Below are positions 1-9,313 of a DNA stretch of 64,000 nucleotides, piece by piece. How positions within the stretch are numbered: position 1 is the stretch's first letter; the number at the start of each line of letters is the position of its first letter. The position numbers and the translations under genes were made by a program. The notes under the pieces are model-generated. The model made no database searches. It saw only the letters and a program-made list of their open reading frames with translations, and was not told the DNA's origin. Origin of the DNA: Alcaligenes pakistanensis (GTDB lineage Bacteria > Pseudomonadota > Gammaproteobacteria > Burkholderiales > Burkholderiaceae_B); assembly GCF_014652815.1 (NCBI RefSeq), contig NZ_BMZN01000004.1:127137-191136 (forward strand), given 5' to 3'.

Positions 1-618
1 GCCGAGCAGCGAGATATCACCTTGCCTGATGGCAGTGTGGTCAGCTTGAACCAGAACAGTACGCTGGATGTTCAATACACCCCGCAAGAACGTACGCTGA
101 AACTGCTGCAGGGCGAGGCTTTCTTTAAGGTTGCACCACAAGGCAATCATCACTTTGTGGTCAAAAGTGCGAACACCCAAGTACGGGTGATTGGCACGGC
201 CTTTAATGTGCGCCTGGCCCCTTCTTGGGTCTATGTCAGCGTGCGCGAAGGTGTCGTCAATGTAAACAGCACCGGGGATCGCGAAAACTACAGCACGACC
301 TTGAGCGCTGGTGACGCCTTGCGTATCAACCTCGATACCGGGCTGCAAAAAACCAGCCCCAGCACCCCGGATCGGGCCGGAGCCTGGCAAAGTGGTCAGC
401 TGATTTTCAAACGCACGCCACTGCATGAAGTCATTGATGAACTGCAAAGCTATATGACGCAGCCGATTGAACTGATTGGCACGCAGATTCGCCCCTACCC
501 GGTTTCCGGGTTTGCCAATACCCAGCGTCCCACTGACTTTCTGGATGCTTTGCCTCAATTGTTGCCCGTTCGCGTTGAGAACCTGGATGGCAACGTTTAT
601 CGAATCTCGGGTAAGTAG
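1..618 (+). CDS. FecR-family anti-sigma factor / signal transducer (5' truncated by window edge)
   Basis: Only the last 205 codons are visible; the reading frame is open from base 1, so the start lies outside the window. The visible part begins inside the FecR domain (the LPDGS motif followed by LN-x-N-S, then the GEAFF and GTAFNV motifs), which is the periplasmic half of FecR proteins. A C-terminal STN-like segment follows (FKRTPLHEVIDEL, then PYPVSGFAN). FecR proteins sit in the inner membrane, hold an ECF sigma factor of the FecI type and release it when a loaded TonB-dependent receptor signals. The next gene is exactly such a receptor with an N-terminal signalling domain, so this is a classic cell-surface signalling pair. 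The matching fecI-type sigma gene would be expected just upstream, outside the window. Confidence 0.93.
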   Translation, partial: AEQRDITLPDGSVVSLNQNSTLDVQYTPQERTLKLLQGEAFFKVAPQGNHHFVVKSANTQVRVIGTAFNVRLAPSWVYVSVREGVVNVNSTGDRENYSTTLSAGDALRINLDTGLQKTSPSTPDRAGAWQSGQLIFKRTPLHEVIDELQSYMTQPIELIGTQIRPYPVSGFANTQRPTDFLDALPQLLPVRVENLDGNVYRISGK

Positions 619-961
619 ATACAAATATTTACAGTTTAGGCCGGCCTTTTTGTAGCCTACTTTGTCCGAAAGTCATCTTTATAGATATGGCCTGCTTTTT
701 CAGGCTATCAGTCCGCTTTGCTGGGCAGACACGCCAGCCGCGTCGTCTCCCTGCAAAGCGCGCTGCTTATTATCTATTTGGCTGACTCTATCCATGGCTT
801 TGAACTCAACTCCCCCTTCCTGTACGACGCGCTAGAGCATTGATCTCTTGCGAAGTGACGGCCTGTGCCTCCCCTGCCGCTACTAGCGCTCTACAAAACA
901 GGAATGCGTGCCTGCCCTGCTGCGGCCCGCTATATCGTTGATTTTGATAGTTGAGACCTTC
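619..961. other. 343-bp intergenic gap between fecR and the receptor gene
   Basis: No convincing gene, tRNA or strong terminator is seen. There is an 8-bp palindrome GGCCGGCC followed by five T at about 641-653, and a weak hairpin (GCCTG, loop CTTTTT, CAGGC) near 689-705 without a T tract. The promoter of the receptor gene, probably dependent on the cognate ECF sigma factor, should lie here, but I cannot point to its boxes. Confidence 0.5.
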
Positions 962-3397
962 ATGAAGTCATTTCGCCAATGGTGTCTGGCCCTGAGCGCC
1001 TGCCGCCCTGCGTCTGCCAGCCAGGCCTGCTTTACCCTTAAGCCCGGCTTGCTCAGTACCTTGCTGGCAAGTTCTATCAGCGTGTTGGCTATGGCCAGCC
1101 CTGCCCATGCTCAGGAAGCGGCCCAATCGTTCAATATCCCAGCCCAATCCCTGTCCTCTGCATTGCGGAACTTCTCGCGCCAGTCCGGCAGTCAGTTGCT
1201 GTTCTCCGATACCTTGGTGGAAGGTAAAACCTCCCAGCCGATCTCCGGCAACTACACCCCGCATGACGCTCTGGAGCGTATTCTGGCGGGTTCAAGGATT
1301 CAAATACTGGCCTCGGGCAATAAGGTCTTTACCTTGCTTGCCGCCAGCGCTGACAGCGCCAGTCTGACTACCTTAAGCGCCGTCACCGTAGTGGGCTCCA
1401 GCTCCGAAGCGCCTGCGGCTTACGCCGGTGGGCAAATCGCCTCGGGCAGCCGTGTGGGTATGCTGGGCAATAAGGACGTGATGGACACGCCCTTCAGCAC
1501 CACCAGCTTTACCTCTGAATACATTGAAAACCAACAGGCCACCTCGGTGGCTGAAGTGCTGCGCCACGACCCTTCAGTGCGCAGCGTCTTCCCCCAAGGC
1601 GGTTTGGGCGAACACACTTATGTACGCGGCTTCTGGACGCAAAGCCATGAACTGGCCTGGAATGGTCTGTTCGGTCTGGTCCCCCATAACCGCACCTCTA
1701 CCGAGCTGCTGGAGCGTGTTGAAGTCCTGAAAGGGCCAGGCGCTTTGTTAAGCGGCATGTCTTTAAGCGGATCCGTGGGCGGCGTCGTTAATCTGGTGCC
1801 TAAACGGGCTACCGCCGACCCTATCACCCGTTTCACCACCACCTTGAAGTCCCACAACAATGTGGGCGGTCACATCGACTTTGGCCGTCGCTTTGGCGAG
1901 GACGACAAATTCGGTGTACGCATTAACGGCGTCAAGGCCGACGGCAATCTGGACGTGCACGGTCAACGCGAAAACCGCAGCCTGGGAGCTATCGCCCTGG
2001 ACTATCAAGGCGACCGTCTGCGCGCCTCGCTGGATCTGTATGACATCAATGAAAAACAGCGCGGTGGCGCGCCTTTTCTGACCAGCTTTGCACTCGGCGA
2101 ATTTCCGGCTCCCCCTAATCCGAAAACCAACACGCTGCCCAATGCCTATAGCAACTCCGCCAGCAAAGCCATCATCGGCTCGGCCGAGTTTGATATTACA
2201 GACAACTGGACAGCCTTTGTCATGGGCGGGACCAAGAACCAGAAAGGCTCAGGCTATCTGAACAATGCCTTTGGTCAACGTGCCAAAGAAAACGGCGACT
2301 ACACCGCTCTGGGCATGAATATCAAAAACTACTTTGATGTGAATGCGCTGGAGATGGGCACACGCGGCGAATTCTCCACCGGCTCTATTGCTCACCATGT
2401 GGTGTTGAGCGCCAATATGATTACCCAGGAGTCTGGTGCAACCGCAGCGTCCAAAGCCTGGGCCTCGAACTTGTATGACCCGGCCCCACCTTTGGATGTC
2501 GACGAACCTGCCGTCTACAAAACCGGCAAAACCACCTTGAGCAGCCTGGCGCTGGCAGACACCTTGTCAGCCTTTGATGATCGCCTGCTGCTGACGGCAG
2601 GCATGCGGTTTCAGCGTGTCCAACAAAAAGGCTTTAATGCCAGCGGTGCCGTTACCGACCGCTATGACGAGCACGCTTTGACCCCTGCCATTGCTCTGGT
2701 CATCAAACCCTGGGATGCCCCTGTCTCCCTGTATGCGAACTACATCGAGGGCCTGTCCCAAGGAGGCTCTGTTTCGGATGCCTCGGCCGCCAACTTTGGG
2801 GAAGTTTTCTCCCCCTACAAAACCAAGCAATACGAAGTGGGCGTGAAATGGGACAACGACACCGTGCTGAACACCGTGAGCTTGTTTCAGATCGCCAAGC
2901 CCAGCATGACCAAGAACGAAGCCACCAATACCTACAAACCTGATGGCGAGCAACGCAACCGCGGGATTGAATGGACGATTGCGGGCGAGCTGAACCCCGG
3001 ACTGCGCATTCTGGGTGGCGTGGTCTACACCGATGCCGTTTCCACTAAAACCAATGGTGGTTTGCTGAACGGCAAACAAGCCATAGGCGTGCCGCGTTGG
3101 AACTCATCCCTGGGCCTGGAGTGGGACACCATCTGGAATCGCAATCTGACCCTGTCGGCATCGGCCATGCATTCAGGTTCGCAGTGGGTAGATACCCAAA
3201 ACACCCAAAAAATACCGAGCTGGACCCGTCTAGATCTGGGCCTGCGCTACAGCACCAAAATTGCCAGCAATAAAGTCACCTTCCGCGCCAACGTGATCAA
3301 CGCAACCGACAAGCGTTACTGGTCCAGCGTCTGGAATGGCTCTACCTCCATTGGTGCACCTCGAAGCTATCGCCTGTCGATGCAAATCGACTTCTAA
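962..3397 (+). CDS. TonB-dependent siderophore receptor with N-terminal STN signalling domain
   Basis: Outer-membrane receptor of 811 residues for a ferric siderophore. I chose the ATG at 962 rather than an upstream in-frame start at 908 because MKSFRQW begins a normal signal peptide that ends near AHAQEA (about residues 45-52). The mature N-terminus carries an STN domain (FNIPAQSLSSALRNFSRQSG and following, about residues 57-110), which touches FecR and makes this a transducer-type receptor. The plug domain follows (NKDVMDTPFSTTSFT; LERVEVLKGPGALLSG), then the 22-strand barrel, ending in the typical aromatic C-terminus SMQIDF. The upstream fecR and the downstream DUF3649/PepSY/DUF3325 genes fit ferrisiderophore uptake. 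The actual siderophore cannot be told from sequence. Confidence 0.95.
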   Translation: MKSFRQWCLALSACRPASASQACFTLKPGLLSTLLASSISVLAMASPAHAQEAAQSFNIPAQSLSSALRNFSRQSGSQLLFSDTLVEGKTSQPISGNYTPHDALERILAGSRIQILASGNKVFTLLAASADSASLTTLSAVTVVGSSSEAPAAYAGGQIASGSRVGMLGNKDVMDTPFSTTSFTSEYIENQQATSVAEVLRHDPSVRSVFPQGGLGEHTYVRGFWTQSHELAWNGLFGLVPHNRTSTELLERVEVLKGPGALLSGMSLSGSVGGVVNLVPKRATADPITRFTTTLKSHNNVGGHIDFGRRFGEDDKFGVRINGVKADGNLDVHGQRENRSLGAIALDYQGDRLRASLDLYDINEKQRGGAPFLTSFALGEFPAPPNPKTNTLPNAYSNSASKAIIGSAEFDITDNWTAFVMGGTKNQKGSGYLNNAFGQRAKENGDYTALGMNIKNYFDVNALEMGTRGEFSTGSIAHHVVLSANMITQESGATAASKAWASNLYDPAPPLDVDEPAVYKTGKTTLSSLALADTLSAFDDRLLLTAGMRFQRVQQKGFNASGAVTDRYDEHALTPAIALVIKPWDAPVSLYANYIEGLSQGGSVSDASAANFGEVFSPYKTKQYEVGVKWDNDTVLNTVSLFQIAKPSMTKNEATNTYKPDGEQRNRGIEWTIAGELNPGLRILGGVVYTDAVSTKTNGGLLNGKQAIGVPRWNSSLGLEWDTIWNRNLTLSASAMHSGSQWVDTQNTQKIPSWTRLDLGLRYSTKIASNKVTFRANVINATDKRYWSSVWNGSTSIGAPRSYRLSMQIDF

Positions 3398-3408
3398 GAC
3401 GGGCTTTC

Positions 3409-3726
3409 ATGAAAGACTTGTTTCTACAAACGCTGAGCCTGTCCAAGCTGCGGGCTCAGCTACCACTGCTCTCACGCATTTTGGCCGCCAGCCTGGGCGG
3501 CTATATGTTGTCGGCCTTATTTTCAGTGGCAACTTTGGCCCTGCCTACCTCCCGACCAGAAGCCGTGCTATGGGGGGCGCAATTTAGCTTTCTCATCTGG
3601 ACAGCCACTGCTTTGGGCGCGTTTCTGGCACGTTCCGCCACGCGAGCCTGGATCTGGCTGGCGATCAGCGCAGGGCTCTGCCTGCTTGCCATTGCGGCGC
3701 AAGGTTGGATGGAGGCGGCGCGATGA
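3409..3726 (+). CDS. DUF3649-type small inner-membrane protein of iron uptake operon
   Basis: A 105-residue protein with about three hydrophobic helices (around residues 25-45, 55-75 and 80-98). It starts 11 bp after the receptor stop and ends in an ATGA overlap with the next gene, so the genes are probably translationally coupled. In related bacteria a small DUF3649 protein precedes a PepSY-associated membrane protein and a DUF3325 protein in siderophore operons, and the same order is seen here. The family assignment rests on size, topology and context. Its biochemical role is unknown; a part in handling the ferrisiderophore at the inner membrane is inferred. Confidence 0.75.
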   Translation: MKDLFLQTLSLSKLRAQLPLLSRILAASLGGYMLSALFSVATLALPTSRPEAVLWGAQFSFLIWTATALGAFLARSATRAWIWLAISAGLCLLAIAAQGWMEAAR

Positions 3727-5399
3727 CAGACACCGCCACAAGCGCCAAACGCCCCAAAGTCAGCAAGCCTCAAAGTGTGCGCCAGATCATGTCCAACGTC
3801 CATATTTGGACAGGGCTACTGGTAGGCTGGATTCTGTACGCCATGTTCCTGACCGGCACGGTGTCGTACTTCCGTGAGGAGCTCTCCAGCTATATGCGTC
3901 CGGAGCTGAACCTCATGGTTGAACAGCCCGCCGAGCAAGTGGCGCAGAGCGTGCTGGACACGATTATTGCGCAAGATCCCGGCTCCCCTCTGGTACTGAT
4001 GACCTTGCCCACCAGCCGCAACCCCTTGGCCAGTGCTTTCTGGCGTACGCCGCCGGGATCAGACGCACATCGCCCTGCCTTTGATCGAGCCATTTTTGAT
4101 CCTGCCAGCGGCCAAAAACTCAGTATCCGGGACACCGAAGGCGGCGATTTCTTCTTCGCTTTTCACTTCAACCTGCACTATATGTCTCCCTTGTGGGGAC
4201 GCTGGATTGCAGGCTTGTCGGCCATGTTCATGCTGATCGCCATTGTCAGCGGGGTGATTACGCACAAGAAGATCTTTATCGACTTCTTCACCTTCCGTTG
4301 GGGCAAGGGCCAGCGCTCCTGGCTGGACGCACATAATGCCTTATCGGTCTTTGGCCTGCCTTTTCATTTCATGATTACCTGGAGTGGCCTGATCACCTTG
4401 ATGTTGTTGTACATGCCTTGGGGTATGCAGCAACTGCCCAATATGCAAGATCGCGCCGCCGTAAATAGTGAGATGCGTTTTTTCCTTCCCGCAGGCCAGC
4501 CATCGGGCACGCCCGCCACGCTGGTCCCGATCAGCGATCTGGTACAGCAGGCAGAAGAGCGTTGGGGCAAGAACAGTGTGGGTTCAGTGCAAGTGAATCT
4601 GGCCAATGACAGCAATGCCCGCGTTGCCGTCGCCCGTCAGCAAGCTCAGCGCATATCCATTACCCCGCAGTATCTTTTGTTTGACGGGGTCAGCGGCGAA
4701 CTGATCAGTGCCAAAGAGTCCTCTGGCCCGGCGGCAAGCACTCAAGGCGTGCTTTACGGCCTGCACTTGGGTCGCTTTGCCGACATTGCGACACGCTGGC
4801 TTTACTTTTTGATCAGTCTGGCCGGGACGGCCATGGTCGGTACCGGGTTGGTGCTGTGGACCGTGAAGCGACGCAGCAAGCTCGCCGACCCCAGCAAACC
4901 CTACTTTGGCTTTGCCATGGTAGAGCGCCTGAACATTGCCAGCATCGCAGGCCTGTCTGTCGCCGTCACCGGCTTCTTATGGCTGAACCGGCTGCTGCCC
5001 CTGGATATGGCACAACGCGCTCAATGGGAAGTGCATGGCTTTTTCATCGTCTGGGCAATCACCCTGCTCTGGACTTGCCTGCGCCCGGCACGACGCGCGT
5101 GGCTGGAACTGTTGTGGCTGGCGACGCTATTACTGGCTGCCTTGCCTATCTTGAATATCTTCCTGACAGATCGGCACCTGTTTAACAGCCTGCAATCCAG
5201 AGATTGGCTATTCGCAAGCTTTGATATCAGTTTGTGGGTATTTGCGGTACTGCATGCCTATATGGCGCGGCGCGTCACACGCCATAAGGCCAAAAACAAA
5301 GCGGCCGCTAAAACAGCTTCAAATAAAGCTGCCCCTCGCGCAAAGCCCAACACACCCAGCCAGCCAGATACACCTGATAGGCAGGGACAAGAGCCATGA
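3723..5399 (+). CDS. PepSY-associated transmembrane protein, probable ferrisiderophore reductase-like
   Basis: A 558-residue inner-membrane protein of the PepSY_TM family. The ATG at 3723 overlaps the preceding stop (ATGA), which supports it over the in-frame ATG at 3705. The first helix follows a cytoplasmic N-terminus (NVHIWTGLLVGWILYAMF, about residues 27-45) with a large periplasmic part after it. Further helices lie near residues 160-180, 215-235, 365-385, 410-425, 435-455, 462-480 and 500-515. The conserved histidines in HIWTG, HFNLHY and DAHNALSVFGLPFHF resemble haem-ligand positions of this family. Relatives such as FoxB/FhuF-like partners have been linked to reduction or uptake of ferrisiderophores. 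The C-terminal tail (about 40 residues) is rich in Lys, Ala and Pro and probably disordered. Confidence 0.85.
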   Translation: MTDTATSAKRPKVSKPQSVRQIMSNVHIWTGLLVGWILYAMFLTGTVSYFREELSSYMRPELNLMVEQPAEQVAQSVLDTIIAQDPGSPLVLMTLPTSRNPLASAFWRTPPGSDAHRPAFDRAIFDPASGQKLSIRDTEGGDFFFAFHFNLHYMSPLWGRWIAGLSAMFMLIAIVSGVITHKKIFIDFFTFRWGKGQRSWLDAHNALSVFGLPFHFMITWSGLITLMLLYMPWGMQQLPNMQDRAAVNSEMRFFLPAGQPSGTPATLVPISDLVQQAEERWGKNSVGSVQVNLANDSNARVAVARQQAQRISITPQYLLFDGVSGELISAKESSGPAASTQGVLYGLHLGRFADIATRWLYFLISLAGTAMVGTGLVLWTVKRRSKLADPSKPYFGFAMVERLNIASIAGLSVAVTGFLWLNRLLPLDMAQRAQWEVHGFFIVWAITLLWTCLRPARRAWLELLWLATLLLAALPILNIFLTDRHLFNSLQSRDWLFASFDISLWVFAVLHAYMARRVTRHKAKNKAAAKTASNKAAPRAKPNTPSQPDTPDRQGQEP

Positions 5400-5704
5400 A
5401 CCCCTCCCAAATAGACCTGCTGGCGCATGGCCTGATTTTCCTACCCTGCCTGTTCGGCTTCTTGTGCCTGGCCCTGGCCATGTACCGCCATCAAATGGAT
5501 CTGTTCGACAAAGAACTCTCCAAAACTCGCACCCTGCTCTTGCGCTGTGCAGGATGGATTCTCCTGCTTATTGCCCTGCTGGTTTGCGCACAGACCATGG
5601 GCTGGGGATTTGGATTCGTAGCTTATAGCGGCCACACCAGCATGGCAGGCGGTTTGGTGTTTACAGGCCTGCTCCTGTTTGACCGCCGCAAGCATCGCAG
5701 CTGA
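5396..5704 (+). CDS. DUF3325-type small inner-membrane protein
   Basis: A 102-residue protein with three predicted membrane segments (about residues 9-27, 46-66 and 72-96). Its ATG overlaps the stop of the PepSY gene (ATGA). The family sits at this same place in many proteobacterial siderophore operons. The arginine-rich cytoplasmic end (FDRRKHRS) closes the protein. Function is not known; an accessory role for the PepSY protein is the simplest reading. Confidence 0.78.
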   Translation: MNPSQIDLLAHGLIFLPCLFGFLCLALAMYRHQMDLFDKELSKTRTLLLRCAGWILLLIALLVCAQTMGWGFGFVAYSGHTSMAGGLVFTGLLLFDRRKHRS

Positions 5705-5737
5705 ACAATTAACTGTAGATTTCATAAGGAGTTACCC

Positions 5738-6916
5738 ATGAAGCGTTCCCCTTTTAAACTCACCGCCATTTTTTGCGCCGCTGTTCTCCTGACAGCCTGC
5801 GCCACACCTGAGTCTCAACAAAACAGCACGGTATCAGCCGAGACGGTCGCCACCAGCACGCAGCAAGCCGCCCCCCTCGTGGAGCGGGTCACTCTAGCCG
5901 AAGGCCTGTACCAAGTTGCATTCAGTGCCCGCCACAACACGGTGTATGTCGCCGCGGCAGGCAATTTTGAAGAAGGCTCCCCCCCTAGCGCCATCTACTT
6001 TCTGGACCCACAAACCCTGGCCGTGAAAGGACATCTGCCGCTGGAGCGCAAAGCCTTTGCCCTGACACTGGATGATGCCGCCGACCGTCTATACGTAGGC
6101 AATGCTGTGGACAGCTCGATTACCGTTATCGACACCGCGAAAAAGACCGTACTGAACACCGTCCAACTGGCCAAAAAAGTGAAACGCATCGGCCCGAACG
6201 GCAAAGAGATGGAACTGTACACCCACTATCCGCGCGAGCTGGTTTTGGACAAAAAACACAATCGCCTCTTTGCCCCCGGCCTGTGGTTCCAGGACAGCGT
6301 TTTATACGTCATCAGCCTGGACACAATGAAAGTGGAAAAAGAAATCCCTGGCTTCGGTTACGTAGCCCGAGGCGCGGCGCTTAATGAGGCGGACAATCAG
6401 CTTTACGTGTCCAACTTCCAAGGGCAAGTCTTTACCGTGGATACCGGCAGTCTGGCCGTCACCCAAAAAGCAGAAGTCGCTGCGGACCAGCTGATTAATC
6501 TGGAATTTGACTCAAGCCAACGCCGCTTACTGGCTACCGATGTTGGCGATGAACGTACCAACACTATGCGTAAAAATGCAGGCAAGCTGGAATACCGTAT
6601 TCGCGGTGAAGGCAATCGCGTTGTCGTCATCGACCCGGTCAGCGCTCAGGTAGAGCACAGCATCCCTACTGGCAAAGCTCCTTTGGATTTGCTGCTGGAT
6701 GAGAAGCGCCAGCGCTTGTACGTCACTACCCGGGGGGCTGGTACGGTCGAGGTCTATGACAACAAAACCCGCCAACAACTGCACAGCATCGAATTACCGG
6801 CCCACCCTAATAGCCTGGCCTTAGACCCCAATACCGGCGATGTCTACGCCACGATTAAAAACGGGGAAGATGCCGCCAAAGGCACGAAAGAAGGCCTAGT
6901 GCGCTTGCGCTTTTAA
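5738..6916 (+). CDS. YncE-like beta-propeller lipoprotein
   Basis: A 392-residue secreted lipoprotein. The signal peptide ends in the lipobox LTAC (Cys21), so the protein should be lipidated and anchored to a membrane. The mature part is built from repeated blades carrying the signature (L)YVGNAVDSSITVIDT, LYVSNFQGQVFTVDT, LYVTTRGAGTVEVYDN and VYATIKNG, which is the seven-bladed YncE/surface-layer propeller pattern. A good ribosome site (AAGGAG) lies about 8 nt before the ATG. YncE of E. coli is iron-regulated, and the location at the end of a siderophore operon fits an iron link. The precise role is unknown. The gene is followed by a strong terminator. Confidence 0.85.
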   Translation: MKRSPFKLTAIFCAAVLLTACATPESQQNSTVSAETVATSTQQAAPLVERVTLAEGLYQVAFSARHNTVYVAAAGNFEEGSPPSAIYFLDPQTLAVKGHLPLERKAFALTLDDAADRLYVGNAVDSSITVIDTAKKTVLNTVQLAKKVKRIGPNGKEMELYTHYPRELVLDKKHNRLFAPGLWFQDSVLYVISLDTMKVEKEIPGFGYVARGAALNEADNQLYVSNFQGQVFTVDTGSLAVTQKAEVAADQLINLEFDSSQRRLLATDVGDERTNTMRKNAGKLEYRIRGEGNRVVVIDPVSAQVEHSIPTGKAPLDLLLDEKRQRLYVTTRGAGTVEVYDNKTRQQLHSIELPAHPNSLALDPNTGDVYATIKNGEDAAKGTKEGLVRLRF

Positions 6917-6970
6917 GCTCTGACGCCGACCTGATTGCGGCAAACAACAGGAATTGATTCGCATCGAAAT

Positions 6971-7007
6971 ACGTGCCCATGCCAAGTTTGGCTGGGCACG
7001 TATTTTT
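6971..7007 (+). terminator. Rho-independent terminator of the iron operon
   Basis: A stem ACGTGCCCA / TGGGCACGT encloses a second stem GCCAA / TTGGC with one bulged T, and is followed by TATTTTTTTC. It closes the receptor-PepSY-lipoprotein unit. Confidence 0.9.
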
Positions 7008-7242
7008 TTCTAGGCGGATATCTCACGTCAAGCCTTGGAATTTTAACTAGAATAATGTGCTGACTAATTATTGATATACGCTAGGATGCCTAGCCAACTT
7101 ATTCAGATGGGCAAAATTTTTATTTTCTGACATCAAACATTACCGTTTTGTCATATTCATCTAATTTTCAATATTAAGCTTTGCAATCCATTCATTCGCT
7201 GAATGGATTATTTAGTCTATTCATCAAGCTCCGGGGCAGCCA
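7008..7242. other. AT-rich promoter region of the two-component system
   Basis: A markedly AT-rich stretch between the terminator and the response regulator. No ORF or stable hairpin is evident. It probably carries the promoter of the regulator-kinase operon. The direct CATTCATTCGCTGAATG segment near 7190-7206 contains the short inverted repeat CATTC / GAATG. Confidence 0.5.
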
Positions 7243-7962
7243 ATGTGGAATTGTTTACTGATAGAAGATGACCGAGAAAATGCTCGCTACTTAGTGAATG
7301 GCTTATCCGAGCTTGGATATTCAGTCGTTACCAGTCACGATGGTGTCTCCGGTTTAGAAAATGCCATGAAAGAGGTCTGGGATGTAATTATTCTGGATCG
7401 AATGCTTCCAAATAATGTAGATGGCCTGTCTATTCTTTTCACCTTACGATCTTTAGGGAAAAAAGTTCCCGTTCTGGTATTAAGTGCTTTATCTGGTGTA
7501 GACGATAAAGTGGATGGATTAAAAGCCGGTGGTGACGATTACTTAATCAAACCTTTTTCCTTTCAGGAATTGGCCGCTCGACTACACGCCTTGATACGCC
7601 GCAGCAGCGACAACGCGGAAATCAAGAACCTGCAAGTCGATGATCTGGTGATGAATATCCGCAACCAGAAAATCTCCCGTGGTGACGAGGTGCTAGAACT
7701 GCAGCCGCGCGAAATCAAGCTACTGTCTTACCTGCTAATGAACAGCCACAAAATCGTCACCCGCACCATGTTGCTGGAAGTAGTGTGGGGCTATAACTTC
7801 GACCCGCAATCCAATGTCATCGACGTATTGGTTAGCCGTTTGCGACGCAAGGTGGATAAAGAAGGTGCCACGCCGCTGATCCATACGGTGCGTGGCCGGG
7901 GCTACGTGTTAAGCGACAAAGAAAGCATTGACGGTTTCAAGCTAAAACGCTGCGATGATTGA
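7243..7962 (+). CDS. OmpR-family response regulator
   Basis: A 239-residue DNA-binding response regulator. The receiver domain (about 1-120) shows the acidic pair D9/D10, the phospho-acceptor D52 in ILDRMLP, the switch Ser81 and the invariant K103 in LIKPF. The C-terminal winged helix (about 128-228) carries LQPREIKLLSYL and the recognition-helix region IDVLVSRLRRKVD with the final GRGYVL. It overlaps the kinase gene by 8 bp, so the two are an operon. The tricarboxylate transporter genes just downstream are a plausible target, as with TctD or BctD, but that is inferred. The first 110 codons are clearly more AT-rich than the rest of the gene. Confidence 0.93.
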   Translation: MWNCLLIEDDRENARYLVNGLSELGYSVVTSHDGVSGLENAMKEVWDVIILDRMLPNNVDGLSILFTLRSLGKKVPVLVLSALSGVDDKVDGLKAGGDDYLIKPFSFQELAARLHALIRRSSDNAEIKNLQVDDLVMNIRNQKISRGDEVLELQPREIKLLSYLLMNSHKIVTRTMLLEVVWGYNFDPQSNVIDVLVSRLRRKVDKEGATPLIHTVRGRGYVLSDKESIDGFKLKRCDD

Positions 7963-9313
7963 GTTCATAAAACGGCTGTGGGAGTCCACCTCCTTCCGGT
8001 TAACCCTGAATTACAGCATCCTGGCCATCTTTACCACGCTGTTTTTAATCGGTTTTTTCTACGTTCAGGTCTTTGGGGCTTTGCGCGACGAGCATCTGCG
8101 GCAAATCAACGTGGCCGTCCAACGCTTGAGCATTGCCTATGAAGTCGGCGGGCGGGACGAAATCCTGCGCATGATCGAACTGACCCTGTCTGACCGCATT
8201 GACTCGGGGCAGGAGATCTACTTGCTAATGGATGAATACAACCACACTCTGGTTGGTAATATCAGCGAAATCCCCGGTCTGAACGATCTGCCCGAACGAC
8301 AAGTGGTGGAAGTACAAATCAAGCATATTGACGCTTTGTCCGAAGGCAATGTCCGTGTCACCAAATTATCCGGCGGCGAAACACTGGTGGTTGGGCATGA
8401 ACTGGGCACCTTGAATGAGCTGCGTGCCATGCTGAGCCGCATCATCGTGACATCCATGATCCTGGCCTTGATGCTGGTGATTTTGGGGGCCTACGTCTTT
8501 AGCAGCGAACTGAAATACCGTGTAGGCAGAATCCGCCTGCTGACCGAGCAGGTGGGCGCCGGTGATATCTCCAAACGCATCACCTCCGAAAGTGATGACG
8601 TGTTCGGCCTGATTCATCATGACATCAACCGTATGTTGGACAAGATCGAGAGCCTGATGCAAGGTGCCAGGCATATTTCCGACACGGTGGCCCACAACAT
8701 CCGCACCCCTCTGACCCGCATCGTGGGCAAGTTACGCGAAACACAAAACCTACCCGGCCTGCCCCAGAACGTTCAAGACGCGCAGCAAGAAGCCATCGAA
8801 GAAGTGGAAAACCTGAGCATCCTGCTAGGCAAGCTCTTGCAGATCGCCGAACTGAATGCAGGCGTACAAAGACAGAACTTCAAAACCTGCAATTTAGAGG
8901 TAATCGCCGAAGATGTGCTGGATCTGTACAGTTTTTTTGCTGAAGAAAAAGGCATTACACTGCAAAAAAAGAAAATTGATAAAGTCATTATTAATGGTGA
9001 TAGCAATCTATTAGCCAGTGCTTTAGCAAATCTAGTGGATAACGCCGTTAAATATGCCCACTCCCATGCCAGCGTAGAAATCAAAAAACAGCCTGATCAT
9101 AAAATATCTATCACGGTAGAAGATGATGGCCCCGGATTGCCTGAAAGCGAATACGAGAATGTAGGAAAATACTTCTATCGTTTTAATAATGAAAACGAAG
9201 GCTTTGGACTTGGATTAACCAGTGTGGCTGCCATTATCGAACTACACCGGGGCGAGATAATTTTCTCCAATGCCAAGCCCGGGTTAAAAGTCACTATTTT
9301 GCTGCCTGCCTGA
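7955..9313 (+). CDS. Sensor histidine kinase
   Basis: A 452-residue membrane kinase paired with the regulator before it. Two membrane segments (about 20-42 and 162-183) frame a periplasmic sensor of roughly 115 residues. A HAMP linker follows, then the dimerisation helix with phospho-acceptor His247 in VAHNIRTPLTRI; the usual H-E/D-L is H-N-I here. The ATPase domain shows the N box (NLVDNAVKYAH), G1 (EDDGPGLP) and G2 (GFGLGLTSV). The ligand is unknown; citrate-like acids are a guess from the neighbouring TctBA genes. Codons for the C-terminal part (after about 8930) are AT-rich compared with the middle of the gene. Confidence 0.93.
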   Translation: MIEFIKRLWESTSFRLTLNYSILAIFTTLFLIGFFYVQVFGALRDEHLRQINVAVQRLSIAYEVGGRDEILRMIELTLSDRIDSGQEIYLLMDEYNHTLVGNISEIPGLNDLPERQVVEVQIKHIDALSEGNVRVTKLSGGETLVVGHELGTLNELRAMLSRIIVTSMILALMLVILGAYVFSSELKYRVGRIRLLTEQVGAGDISKRITSESDDVFGLIHHDINRMLDKIESLMQGARHISDTVAHNIRTPLTRIVGKLRETQNLPGLPQNVQDAQQEAIEEVENLSILLGKLLQIAELNAGVQRQNFKTCNLEVIAEDVLDLYSFFAEEKGITLQKKKIDKVIINGDSNLLASALANLVDNAVKYAHSHASVEIKKQPDHKISITVEDDGPGLPESEYENVGKYFYRFNNENEGFGLGLTSVAAIIELHRGEIIFSNAKPGLKVTILLPA

